Shown: positions 54,160-62,171 of the stretch, piece by piece | Position numbering within the stretch: position 1 is the first letter of the stretch | Layout of the letters: each line of letters opens with the position of its first letter | Assembly: GCA_002901265.1 (NCBI GenBank) | Contig: PPHI01000006.1 | Span: 145,453-209,452, forward strand | Direction of reading: 5' to 3' | Source of the DNA: Rhodopirellula baltica | GTDB lineage: Bacteria; Planctomycetota; Planctomycetia; Pirellulales; Pirellulaceae | Length of the DNA stretch: 64,000 nt | Translations under genes and position numbers: made by a program | Notes under the pieces: model-generated | What the model was told of the DNA's origin: nothing | The model's input: only the letters and a program-made list of their open reading frames with translations | Database searches by the model: none

Positions 54160-54532
54160 GTAGTGGATCTTGTCAAAGATCCCTATGCCTACACCCACGT
54201 CTAAATTTTCAATTCGCAATGTTCATTTTGCAATTTGCAATCCACCTGCTCCGAGATCCGAAAACGCTACTCCGAACAAAAACCGTCACCAGCGCGTGCC
54301 AACTCCCAGCAAGCGAAACGTAGTGGATCTTGTCAAAGATCCCTGTACTCACACCCCCATCTAAATTTTCAATTTGCAATCCACCCGCTCCGAGATCCGA
54401 AAACGCTACTCCGAACAAAAACCGCCACAAGCGCATGCCAACTCCCAGCAAGCAACAGGTAGTGGATCTTGTCAAAGATCCTTCCACCCCGATTCACAAC
54501 ACCCAAGCCGGATCGTTAACGAGATCCACGAC
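54160..54532. repeat. REP array with duplicated composite unit
   Basis: Plus C-type copies 54160-54182, 54320-54342 and 54459-54481, and a decayed minus copy 54510-54532. Between them a long unit repeats: AT-rich module (54201-54246; shortened at 54361-54384) followed by CTCCGAGATCCGAAAACGCT and CATGCCAACTCCCAGCAAGC. The unit length is 160 then 139 bp. The AT-rich module is the reverse complement of that in the 34- and 36-kb arrays. No gene in 54142-54534. Confidence 0.88.
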
Positions 54533-54534
54533 CA

Positions 54535-54918
54535 TCACGAGGCCGGATCTTCATCGCGCTCAACCGAACGAATCGCCCCGATACCGTGATAGCTTGGCAA
54601 GCGAATCGCGTAGACCAGAATTCCTGCGGTAATCGGTAGCACCATCCACAACGCATAAAGAATCGAAGCCTCCGCGATCAGGCACCCCGTCGCGATGACC
54701 AAGAAGCATCCTGCCCAAACCAACTCGGGCTTCCGCGGGACTCGGAAGACATTGCAGAATAGAAAGAAATGCCCGAGCACAAACGGGAACAACCAAGCGA
54801 GATCGCCGATCGTTCGCCGGCCCCAGATCGTTGCGATCAAGCAAACGACGATCGCAAAGGCGTCCGTGCTCGAAAAACGAAATCCGTGTGTCGGGTGATG
54901 TTTCCAATTCAAGTTCAT
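54535..54918 (-). CDS. Small membrane protein, unknown function
   Basis: 127 residues from ATG 54918, overlapping the upstream stop as TGATG. Four hydrophobic helices: AFAIVVCLIATIWG, LAWLFPFVLGHFFLFCNVF, LVWAGCFLVIATGCLI, ALWMVLPITAGILVYAI. The motif FRVPRKPELVWA sits between helices 2 and 3. No named family recognised. Coupled to the YdjM-like protein, so it may act with it in the membrane. Confidence 0.7.
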   Translation of the reverse strand: MNLNWKHHPTHGFRFSSTDAFAIVVCLIATIWGRRTIGDLAWLFPFVLGHFFLFCNVFRVPRKPELVWAGCFLVIATGCLIAEASILYALWMVLPITAGILVYAIRLPSYHGIGAIRSVERDEDPAS

Positions 54919-55820
54919 CAAACGTCCCATCGCTTCTTCTCAAGTTCCCCTTCCGCACCCAACTGGCATTCTAGCCTGCCAAAATGGGTTCCAAAATTTC
55001 GGATCCGAAGGTCTTCACCGACGTAGGTGTTGCCGTCGATTTCTACGCAAAAATAGAAATCGGACAGAGACCGCATCACAGTCCACTCGCGGCAGCCAAT
55101 GATCGCGGCCGGAACATCCTCGTCCAAGATGGGAACCACTCGTCGTTCCGTTTCGGTACCAGATCGAGCGTCGAACGTAAACGTTTCGGCGAAGCCGTCT
55201 GTTTTACGGCACACCAAGAATCGGAAAAGTGCCCCCGTCGTCGGGATGACGGATGTCGAAGCTGATAGGGCATTTGCCGAGCCCAATCGGCGTTTCGCAC
55301 CTGCCGCAATCCCACGTCGCAAACCGACATAGAAAAGCAGCATCGCGACGAACGCGATCGACAACCCGGTCACCACGTCTTCCTTGGATCGGAAAACAAA
55401 TTGCAACGCCAACATCATGGCACAAAGGGCAATCACGTAAGCATCAATAAAGAAAATCCAGTCCATCGCGAAGCGTCGCTGGGACAGCGGCCACAAACAT
55501 TTCACGCCATACGAGTTGGTGAGGTCGAGTCCGACATGCATCATCATTCCGATTGCCAACCCGATCGCGAGTTGTGCCCAGATCGCGAGTCCCGCGATCA
55601 GCAATCCGCCCGAGACAGCCAGCACGACGGCGATCGCACCGGCCGAGTGGGTGTAAGTTTGATGGAATCGAAGGAACGCGTGCTTGCCGGCAATTCGCGA
55701 CAAGGCGTCCAAGTCTGGGGCCACGTTTCCCAACACGAGGCCGACGGCAAGTGCCGGTTGAGAAGAAAAAAGGCCCGCGGCACTCGCCGTTCCGATCAAA
55801 GCATGCGTCACGATATCCAT
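54918..55820 (-). CDS. YdjM-like membrane-bound metal-dependent hydrolase (PF04307 type)
   Basis: 300 residues. MDIVTHALIGTASAAGL at the start, LGNVAPDLDALSRIAG and HQTYTHSAGAIAVV carry the His and Asp residues conserved in YdjM proteins (HxxxG, PDxD, HRGxTHS-type); here HRG is replaced by HQT. Then MMMHVGLDLTNSYGVKCLWPLS is the second metal region. Several membrane helices to about residue 170, then a C-terminal extramembrane domain of 130 residues. E. coli YdjM is SOS-controlled; no LexA box was seen here. Confidence 0.85.
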   Translation of the reverse strand: MDIVTHALIGTASAAGLFSSQPALAVGLVLGNVAPDLDALSRIAGKHAFLRFHQTYTHSAGAIAVVLAVSGGLLIAGLAIWAQLAIGLAIGMMMHVGLDLTNSYGVKCLWPLSQRRFAMDWIFFIDAYVIALCAMMLALQFVFRSKEDVVTGLSIAFVAMLLFYVGLRRGIAAGAKRRLGSANALSASTSVIPTTGALFRFLVCRKTDGFAETFTFDARSGTETERRVVPILDEDVPAAIIGCREWTVMRSLSDFYFCVEIDGNTYVGEDLRIRNFGTHFGRLECQLGAEGELEKKRWDV

Positions 55821-55894
55821 CCATCAATTGTAGTCGACTGACATAGCGAGACGACGCCTTTGCAAGACCCGCCGCGTGGAAAGTTTGCCGGGAA

Positions 55895-56021
55895 GGATCT
55901 TTAACAAAACCCACGACCCCAATCTGGATCTCACTGGTCCTCTCTCCGTAGTGGATCTTGTCAAAGATCCTTCCACCCCGTTTCACAACACCCACGCCGG
56001 ATCTTTAACAAGATCCACTAC
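55895..56021. repeat. REP cluster
   Basis: Decayed minus copy 55895-55917, plus C-type copy 55948-55970 and minus copy 55999-56021. The plus copy is followed by TTCCACCCC, the same flank as the copy at 54459-54481 and close to that of the collapsed element at 56338. Confidence 0.85.
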
Positions 56022-56109
56022 CAACCCTTAATCGGTTTACGTACCGAACGTCACCGGTTACTGTCGTGTCACGCAAGCTTCTGATGTCCTTCACGTCCAG
56101 TCGCATGAA

Positions 56110-57072
56110 ATGTCTGACACACCACTAATCTATTCACCCGGCACCCAAGTTGTCGCTCGGAAAGATGTCATGACGGTCAATGATCGCATCGCACATCCAG
56201 CCGGCGCAGTCGGTGTGATCGTCCGTTCGCCAGTCGATCGCTCGCATGCCTACCGCGTGAAATTCAGCGACGGATTCGAAGCCCCAATCCGCCACGACCA
56301 ACTCAATCGACTAGCAGAATTCAAACGCCTCCCCAGCGTAGTGGATCCTTCCACACCAGCTTCACTCACGGGAACGACTGCATTGATGAGCTCGGGTCTT
56401 TACGATCGTGTCATCTTTCGCTGCGTGATCGGATCGCGAGCCTATGGTCTCGATGACGAAGCCTCTGACACCGACCGCCGCGGCATCTACTTGCCACCAG
56501 CAGAGCTGCATTGGTCGCTGTACGGTGTTCCGGAACAGTTGGAGAACGATGAAACACAAGAGGTCTACTGGGAACTGCAAAAGTTCCTTGTGCTCGCGCT
56601 CAAGGCGAACCCCAACGTGCTCGAGTGCCTCTATTCCCCACTCGTTGAGTTCACGACTCCGCTGGGCGACGAACTGATTGCGATGCGATCGGCGTTCTTA
56701 TCGAAGCTGATCTTTCAAACGTTTTCCGGATACGTTGCCTCGCAGTTCAAGAAGATGCAAACCGACATCCGTAATCAAGGCCGTGTGAAATGGAAGCACG
56801 TGATGCACCTGATTCGGTTGCTGCTTTCGGGAACCCACGTGCTCCGCGAAGGTGAGATGATGGTGGAAGTCGGCCAGTATCGTGATCGGTTGCTAACGAT
56901 CAAACGAGGCGAAATGCCATTCGACGAAGCCGATGTTTGGCGAAAGCAACTGCAACGGGATTTCGAATCTGCATTCCAAACCACCAACCTTCCCGATCGC
57001 CCCCACTACGAACAAGCAAACGCATTTCTAATCAACGCCCGCCAGCGAGCGTCGGAGAAGTCTCTTCCGTAG
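56110..57072 (+). CDS. SH3-like domain fused to RlaP/YcgL-type nucleotidyltransferase
   Basis: 320 residues from ATG 56110. Residues 1-70 form a small beta-barrel (YSPGTQVVARKDVMTV, GAVGVIVRSPVD, YRVKFSDGFEAPIRHDQL). Residues about 95-310 are a DNA-polymerase-beta-like nucleotidyltransferase of the COG3541 type: FRCVIGSRAYGLDDEASDTDRRGIYLPP holds GS and the two metal Asp residues (DTD), and later NVLECLYSP and KWKHVMHLIRLLLSG match the family helices. RlaP relatives sit with RNA-ligase repair genes. The linker SVVDPSTPA (77-85) is encoded by a collapsed REP. The TAG stop is part of a full REP (57069-57091). Confidence 0.82.
   Translation: MSDTPLIYSPGTQVVARKDVMTVNDRIAHPAGAVGVIVRSPVDRSHAYRVKFSDGFEAPIRHDQLNRLAEFKRLPSVVDPSTPASLTGTTALMSSGLYDRVIFRCVIGSRAYGLDDEASDTDRRGIYLPPAELHWSLYGVPEQLENDETQEVYWELQKFLVLALKANPNVLECLYSPLVEFTTPLGDELIAMRSAFLSKLIFQTFSGYVASQFKKMQTDIRNQGRVKWKHVMHLIRLLLSGTHVLREGEMMVEVGQYRDRLLTIKRGEMPFDEADVWRKQLQRDFESAFQTTNLPDRPHYEQANAFLINARQRASEKSLP
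56338..56348 (+). repeat. Collapsed REP inside the coding region
   Basis: GTAGTGGATCC followed by TTCCAC, identical to the REPs at 54459 and 55948 with their flank except that 12 bp (from one GATC to the next) are missing. The deletion keeps the reading frame and is encoded as VVDPST. Confidence 0.7.
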
Positions 57073-57140
57073 TGGATCTTGTCAAAGATCCCTCGGCTCA
57101 TTCGCGACTCTGAACAAGGATCTTTAACAAGATCCACTAC
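57069..57140. repeat. Inverted REP pair between the two nucleotidyltransferase genes
   Basis: Plus copy 57069-57091 carries the TAG stop of the first gene; minus copy 57118-57140 ends one base before the ATG (57142) of the second. The whole 69-bp gap is REP plus 26 bp of spacer. Confidence 0.92.
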
Positions 57141-57141
57141 C

Positions 57142-57899
57142 ATGCAACTTGATTACCAAAAGATGATGCGGCACGTTGAGTCGCACCCTTACCCGCTGCT
57201 CTTCGCGACGATCAGTGGCGCGCACCTTTACGGTTTCCCCTCTCCCGATTCCGACTTCGATCTTCGCGGCGTTCACCTGCTGCCACTGGAAACCGTCGTG
57301 GGGCTCGAAGAGGGCGATCAAACCGTTGAAAAAGAAGGCATCTACGACGGACTTGAGATCGACTTGGTCACACACGATGCCGAAAAGTTCTTTCGGCTAA
57401 TGCTGAAACGGAACGGCTACGTGCTGGAGCAAATCTTCTCGCCGCTCGTTGTGCACAGCACGCCCGAGCACGAAGAACTAAAATCGATCGCAACGAACTG
57501 CATCACGCGCCACCACGCGCATCACTACCTCGGGTTTGCCGCGACCCAGTGGAAGCTCTTTGCAAAAGAGTCGCCTCCGCGCGTCAAGCCACTGTTGTAC
57601 GTCTACCGCGTGCTACTGACCGGGATCCATTTGATGCAGACCGGCGAAGTCGAAGCCAACCTCGCAACGCTCAACGAATCCGCAAAGCTTTCGTACATCG
57701 ACGAGCTGATCGACTGCAAGCGAACCGGGCCTGAAAAAGGACCGCTCCCGTCGCTGACCTGGAATTCTATTCCCGCGAGTACGAGCGACTGACAAACGAG
57801 CTCGAGACAGCTTGCGAGGAATCAGAACTTCCCGAGACGCCATCGGCCCGTCGCGAACTGAACGATTTACTCGTTCGACGACGACTTCAGAATCGCTGA
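57142..57899 (+). pseudogene. Second RlaP/YcgL-type nucleotidyltransferase, frameshifted near the 3' end
   Basis: From ATG 57142, the first 205 codons show FATISGAHLYGFPSPDSDFDLRGVHLLP (GS-like SGA, metal DFD), YVLEQIFSPLVV and VKPLLYVYRVLLTGIHLMQTG. The frame then ends at 57792 with an atypical tail (PSLTWNSIPASTSD). Reading with a one-base shift at about 57750-57753 gives ADLEFYSREYERLTNELETA and continues to TGA 57897-57899, the expected C-terminus with a helical ending like that of the paralogue at 56110. So one base appears lost. Whether it is a real mutation or sequencing error cannot be told here. The GS of the active site is SGA with Gly kept. Confidence 0.75.
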
Positions 57900-57926
57900 C
57901 CGTCACATTCGGAACCAGTTCCCAAC

Positions 57927-58000
57927 GTAGTGGATCTTGTCAAAGATCCCTCGGCTCATCCCAAACCCTGCCGAGCAAGATCTTTAACAAGATCCACTAC
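57927..58000. repeat. Inverted REP pair
   Basis: Plus C-type 57927-57949 and minus 57978-58000 (first G changed to A), with the same CTCGGCTCAT flank as the pair at 57069, indicating that the pair was copied together. The following 200 bp to 58199 hold no gene. Confidence 0.88.
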
Positions 58001-58199
58001 GAAGAGTTCAACAGCGGCGATGGCCCCCAAGAATCACGGACACAATCAAAACCGCTGAGCTAAGCTTCGCTAACAGCGTACCGATGCCCAGTGAGACGAA
58101 TGGTGCTCACTAACGAAGGGCGACGATTGCAGAGGTTACGCGAATCAATCGACCTGATTTGCCTTTGCGCGTTCAGGCCAACGCGATGCGGAGCCTCCC

Positions 58200-59924
58200 T
58201 TGAAGTACTTTCTAATCGCTACCGGACTGCTTGCCGCCATCGCGATCACCTGTCCGATGCTCGTTGCGGTGGGATATCTGTTCCTGATCATCCCAGGGCT
58301 TGTCCTGACCTGTGCTCCCACGGTCTTTGTTTACTCACTCGCGACGGCGGCGATTCGCCGCGTGCTGCCGATTGAATCGCCATGGGCAGCCACAACGCTT
58401 TCGCTTGCCATCGCGCTGTCGATCGGCTGGCTCGTGATGCAGCCTCCGCGGATGAAGTGGCTGGCACAATTTAATTCTCAAGCAACACCCGACATCGAGT
58501 TAGGCAATCCGCTCAAGCTCGATGGGCACGTACGAATCGAATTGCCCCACCGAAACAGCGACCCGCAGTGCGACTACCTGTGTTTGGCACTCTTGGACTG
58601 CCCAAACGTTGACTCCGTCACCGTGGTGACATCGAGCGCGAGTCAACAGCGACTGGCGACGTACAAGCTGGTCTCTGCCGCCGAGAACACTCCATTGGGA
58701 CTTGTGCCAGTTCAACCAGGCGAAATCATCCGAAAGGACCCAGGATTGGCTCGCAAGTACTCGGGGCGACAATTTCGATCCGCCACCATGGCCGTCGAAG
58801 CAGATTGGGCGATGCGTTTGGCTGGCGATGAACGATTGAAGGAAGTTGATCCGAAATTCGCAAAGCCAACCGACTGGACCATTCGATTGGAGGAGCGACG
58901 GCACTACCCAACATCGTCACTTCGACGCGTTTCCATCGTTGACTCCGAAGGCGTGACACGATTCAGAAAGACGTTTTATGAGCAAACCGTTCCTTCGCGA
59001 TTCTTTTACTTCGGCTACCGAATCCATCCCGGCGCAGGAACGATTTCGGGCGCCTCATTCCACATCGGGCGACAAAACCTAACGTTCGGTGACATCGAGT
59101 TTCGTCCTGAATCAACCTTACTCAGCACACTCGATCGACCTCAAGTCAGATGCGATCAAGACGCAATCGTTGAACTGCGCGAAGCTGTCGCCGAGGCGCT
59201 GGACGATCCCAATGCCACTGACATGCAATTGAGCCTAGCGAATCGATACCTCGACCTCTTCCATTTCGACACCACCGAAACCGACGACCGACTGATTTCA
59301 CGAATCGTCGTGGATGATCGAATCAGCCAACTCGACGAGGTGATTGCAAACGTTTATTCGACGAAGAAAACTCCCTTGCGAATGCGAGATGCCTTCGCCG
59401 AGCGGATCGCGATGAACCACTCTTCACCAAAGCTTCGTCAATGGTTGGCGGAGTGTTTGGCCGGGATGCCTCGCGGCACGTTTGCCGATCCGTCCGCGAC
59501 ACATTGGCTGATTTGGAAAACACCCGAACTCTATCGTGATGCACCAGCCTTCATCGAGTCACTGGCGGATGTGGAATCAGCGGAAGCGGTGGCGGTCCTT
59601 GCGGTGATTCTTGATGACTCCGTCGATATCGAAGAAACACGTCAGCGGCGCGAGGTGATGCGTGCCGTCTGTCAGGCATACACTCGATTTGGTCCCCGAG
59701 CGTCTTCGGCAATCGATCGAATTCGTGAACTGTTTCTGCGGCGCCCATCGCCCATTATGAGTCTGTCGAAGGAAGCCGACATGTGGCGAGTAGCTTTGGC
59801 TCGCATGGGCGTACCTTTAGCTGACTTGCCAATGTTCTCAAACCAAACCGGCCCAACCGCAGAACGCATCCTTCGCCGAGTCGCAGACCAACTCAAAAAG
59901 CAAAACCACGAAACAAAAAAGTAG
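58200..59924 (+). CDS. Membrane-anchored hypothetical protein with helical-repeat C-terminus
   Basis: 574 residues from a TTG at 58200 (GGAG 6 nt upstream); no ATG fits. Two or three N-terminal membrane helices (YFLIATGLLAAIAITCPMLVAVGYLFLIIPGLVL, AATTLSLAIALSIGWLVM), a beta-rich middle of about 250 residues and a C-terminal third of HEAT-like helices (ALDDPNATDMQLSLANRYLDLF, ESAEAVAVLAVILDD). I do not recognise a family. TAG stop at 59922-59924 is part of a REP. Confidence 0.6.
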   Translation: MKYFLIATGLLAAIAITCPMLVAVGYLFLIIPGLVLTCAPTVFVYSLATAAIRRVLPIESPWAATTLSLAIALSIGWLVMQPPRMKWLAQFNSQATPDIELGNPLKLDGHVRIELPHRNSDPQCDYLCLALLDCPNVDSVTVVTSSASQQRLATYKLVSAAENTPLGLVPVQPGEIIRKDPGLARKYSGRQFRSATMAVEADWAMRLAGDERLKEVDPKFAKPTDWTIRLEERRHYPTSSLRRVSIVDSEGVTRFRKTFYEQTVPSRFFYFGYRIHPGAGTISGASFHIGRQNLTFGDIEFRPESTLLSTLDRPQVRCDQDAIVELREAVAEALDDPNATDMQLSLANRYLDLFHFDTTETDDRLISRIVVDDRISQLDEVIANVYSTKKTPLRMRDAFAERIAMNHSSPKLRQWLAECLAGMPRGTFADPSATHWLIWKTPELYRDAPAFIESLADVESAEAVAVLAVILDDSVDIEETRQRREVMRAVCQAYTRFGPRASSAIDRIRELFLRRPSPIMSLSKEADMWRVALARMGVPLADLPMFSNQTGPTAERILRRVADQLKKQNHETKK

Positions 59925-60288
59925 TGGATCTTGTCAAAGATCCCTGTGCCAGCACCACCTTCTAAATTCCAAATTTGCAAGGTTCATTTTGCAATTTGCA
60001 ACCCACCGGTCTTCATCACAAAACGTGCAACACCAAAGCAAAACCGCCATCACCACAAACCGGCCCACAAAAGCCCCAGGTAGTGGATCTTGTCAAAGAT
60101 CCCTGTCCCCCAGCACCAACATCAAAATCCCAAATTTGCAAGGTTCATTTTGCAATTTGCAATCCACCGGTCTTCGTCACAAAACGTGCTACACCCAAGC
60201 AAAACCGCCACCAGGTAGTGGATCTTGTCAAAGATCCTCCCAACCTCCAGCGTCCCAAACCAGCCGGATCTTTAACAAGATCCACTAC
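59921..60288. repeat. REP array with duplicated composite unit
   Basis: Plus C-type copies 59921-59943, 60080-60102 and 60215-60237; minus copy 60266-60288. The unit between copies repeats: AT-rich module (59961-60006 and 60121-60168) then GTCTTC-TCACAAAACGTGC and AAGCAAAACCGCCA. This is the same module order as the 54-kb array but with different outer sequence. No gene in 59925-60313. Confidence 0.9.
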
Positions 60289-60313
60289 CAATCCCAAGAC
60301 AGCCACGCGGTCT

Positions 60314-61129
60314 CTACATCTGCTTCAAAAACTGGCCTTCGACCTGCGACTTTTTACACGCTTTCTTGTAGACCTTTTTCATCTGTTTATTGGCCAACAA
60401 GTCAGAGTTCATTGCGTACAGTCTGTCGTACGATTCGACGACTTTTGGATGGTTCTTGTGGGCTTCGTAAAGGTTCGCCAGTTCAGCGACGACGCCGATG
60501 TCATCGGGATGGAGTTGCAGATATCGGTTGTAAGCTTCTTCGGCTCCTGCGGCATTGCTGCGTAGCGATTCGGCCTTGGCGGTTTGGTACCAGCCGACGC
60601 CATCATCGGGGCGTTTCTGGGCTGCGGAGCGGTAGTGTGTCACAGCGGCGGGAAGATCGCCACGCAATTCATTCCAACGTCCGAGCACGATGTACTTTTC
60701 GAACTCCAGGCCACTGCCGTCGAGGATTTCGACGATCGAATCGACATCTTTGATTTCGCCAAGGCAAAACAGGCTTTCGACTGTTCCGGCGATCATGACG
60801 CCGATATTGACCGGGGACGCACCGGGTTCAGGGACAACTTCGGTTTCGCCATCTTGGATTTTGATGATCCAGTCTTTGAAGTTTTCACGCAATGATTCGA
60901 CCATCGGGCCGCATTGATCGAGCGGAATGTGTGACCCCATGTTGCAGGCACTACATTCATTGAGGACCTGCGACGTCGGGCCTGCGGGGATCAGCGGGAT
61001 GAAATAGATATGCCCGAACTTCCGTGCCTGGTAGCTCTTCTGTTTGGCATAGCGACCGCAGTGACCACATTCGCCATAAGACTGAACGGCGTTTTTTTGG
61101 AAGTACATCCGTGATCCGTAGATGATCAT
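60314..61129 (-). CDS. Zinc-ribbon and TPR protein
   Basis: 271 residues; GAGG lies 7 nt before ATG 61129. Zinc ligands: CGHCGRYAKQKSYQARKFGHIYFIPLIP and CSACNM (CxxC ... CxxC) in the first 65 residues, typical of zinc-ribbon 15-like proteins. Then tetratricopeptide-like helices from about 150 (VLGRWNELRGDLPAAVTHYRSA, GWYQTAKAESLRSNAAGAEEAYNRYLQLHPDD, VVAELANLYEAHKNHPKVVESYDRL). A protein-binding adaptor role is likely but not specified. Confidence 0.8.
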   Translation of the reverse strand: MIIYGSRMYFQKNAVQSYGECGHCGRYAKQKSYQARKFGHIYFIPLIPAGPTSQVLNECSACNMGSHIPLDQCGPMVESLRENFKDWIIKIQDGETEVVPEPGASPVNIGVMIAGTVESLFCLGEIKDVDSIVEILDGSGLEFEKYIVLGRWNELRGDLPAAVTHYRSAAQKRPDDGVGWYQTAKAESLRSNAAGAEEAYNRYLQLHPDDIGVVAELANLYEAHKNHPKVVESYDRLYAMNSDLLANKQMKKVYKKACKKSQVEGQFLKQM

Positions 61130-61454
61130 CTTGCTGCCTCATGCGAAAGGACGATGGAAAAGTTTGCAAAGAAAACTGCGTCGGCCAGAAATTGTACCGT
61201 TTGTTCCCTACGGATGAGCACCCGATCGGTGTCAAAGAAACTTTCATGCCCAAGAGTGAAAGTGGCGATCGCCAAACTCCAAACCGACACATCCAGTTTT
61301 GATAAGCTCCGCGTTCCACTGCGTCCTCTGCGGTAAAGACATTCCGCTCGAGCTCGTTGGAAAAGTCCGTCCGTGGTGTTGTCGTTGACGGCATCGAATC
61401 ACTGACTGTGAAGGTGAAGAAACAGTCGATGACTAAACACAGAGAGACACAGCG
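61130..61454. other. Spacer without recognisable gene
   Basis: Short frames only. CACAGAGAGACACAG just before 61455 could hold the ribosome site of the next gene. I see no repeat or RNA structure. Confidence 0.4.
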
Positions 61455-62105
61455 ATGACACAAGTTGGTTTTGAAGATGACGGAAGTGGCAACCTTCAAC
61501 TAGCCGACGAAGAATTTCATCAAGCTGTCTTTCCAGACTTGACAATTATGCCGCGTCAGGGCCGGAGCGTCGTTTTGAAGAACGTCAAGTTCATCGACTG
61601 CGAAGTGAGACCAGGGACTTGTGTCATTACAAGCGACGTCGTTTTGGACTCAGTTGTATTCTCAAATCTCGATTGCGGTGACTCGCTGACGATCAGTTCG
61701 AAAGTGAGATTCAGGAGAGTCATCGTCGCGGGGGACCGTCCAGTATCACTTGTGGTTCAGCCGGAGTCGGAAGGAGATCTTGTTGTACAGTCTCCAGACA
61801 ACGATGATTTTCAGCTCGACGTTTCCAGATTCAATGGGAGCGTGTGTGTGATCGGTTTGCCAGGAAGCAAGATCGTCAAAGATTCCAGTCGGCATGTTCT
61901 CGTCAATGCATCCTGGAAAACGGACGTTGACTGGAAGACGTTACGCATCGGTCCGTTCAGCTACTGGAGAATACTCTTGAAGAAACTCTCGGTGTTCAAC
62001 GCCTCCGAAGGAGTTTTTAGCCTGCCACTGTCCACCGACAAGAATTACGCCGAGACAATCGACGAGATGAAACGTATGGAAAACGCAGGAGTGTGTGTCA
62101 GATAA
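61455..62105 (+). CDS. Hypothetical protein, beta-helix-like
   Basis: 216 residues. Alternating short strands (SVVLKNVKFIDCEVRPGTCVITSDVVLDSVVFSNLDCGDSLTISSKVRFRRVIVAG) suggest a right-handed beta-helix or pentapeptide-like fold in the first 110 residues. Four cysteines at modest spacing. The final 60 residues are charged and helical (KNYAETIDEMKRMENAG). No signal peptide. Family not recognised. Followed by tandem repeats carrying REP family 2. Confidence 0.5.
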   Translation: MTQVGFEDDGSGNLQLADEEFHQAVFPDLTIMPRQGRSVVLKNVKFIDCEVRPGTCVITSDVVLDSVVFSNLDCGDSLTISSKVRFRRVIVAGDRPVSLVVQPESEGDLVVQSPDNDDFQLDVSRFNGSVCVIGLPGSKIVKDSSRHVLVNASWKTDVDWKTLRIGPFSYWRILLKKLSVFNASEGVFSLPLSTDKNYAETIDEMKRMENAGVCVR

Positions 62106-62171
62106 TTGGTTGCCCCAAGAACCCTCTCGCCTAAACGAGCAGTGAAACGTTCTCCTTGCAACACAACAGCG

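Noticed and set aside
57742..57760. Programmed frameshift in the second nucleotidyltransferase
   Set aside because: There is no slippery heptamer or run of identical bases at the shift point, so mutation or sequence error is simpler.
60957..61499. 180-codon minus-strand frame overlapping the zinc-ribbon/TPR gene start
   Set aside because: It overlaps the real gene in another frame and shows no conserved pattern.
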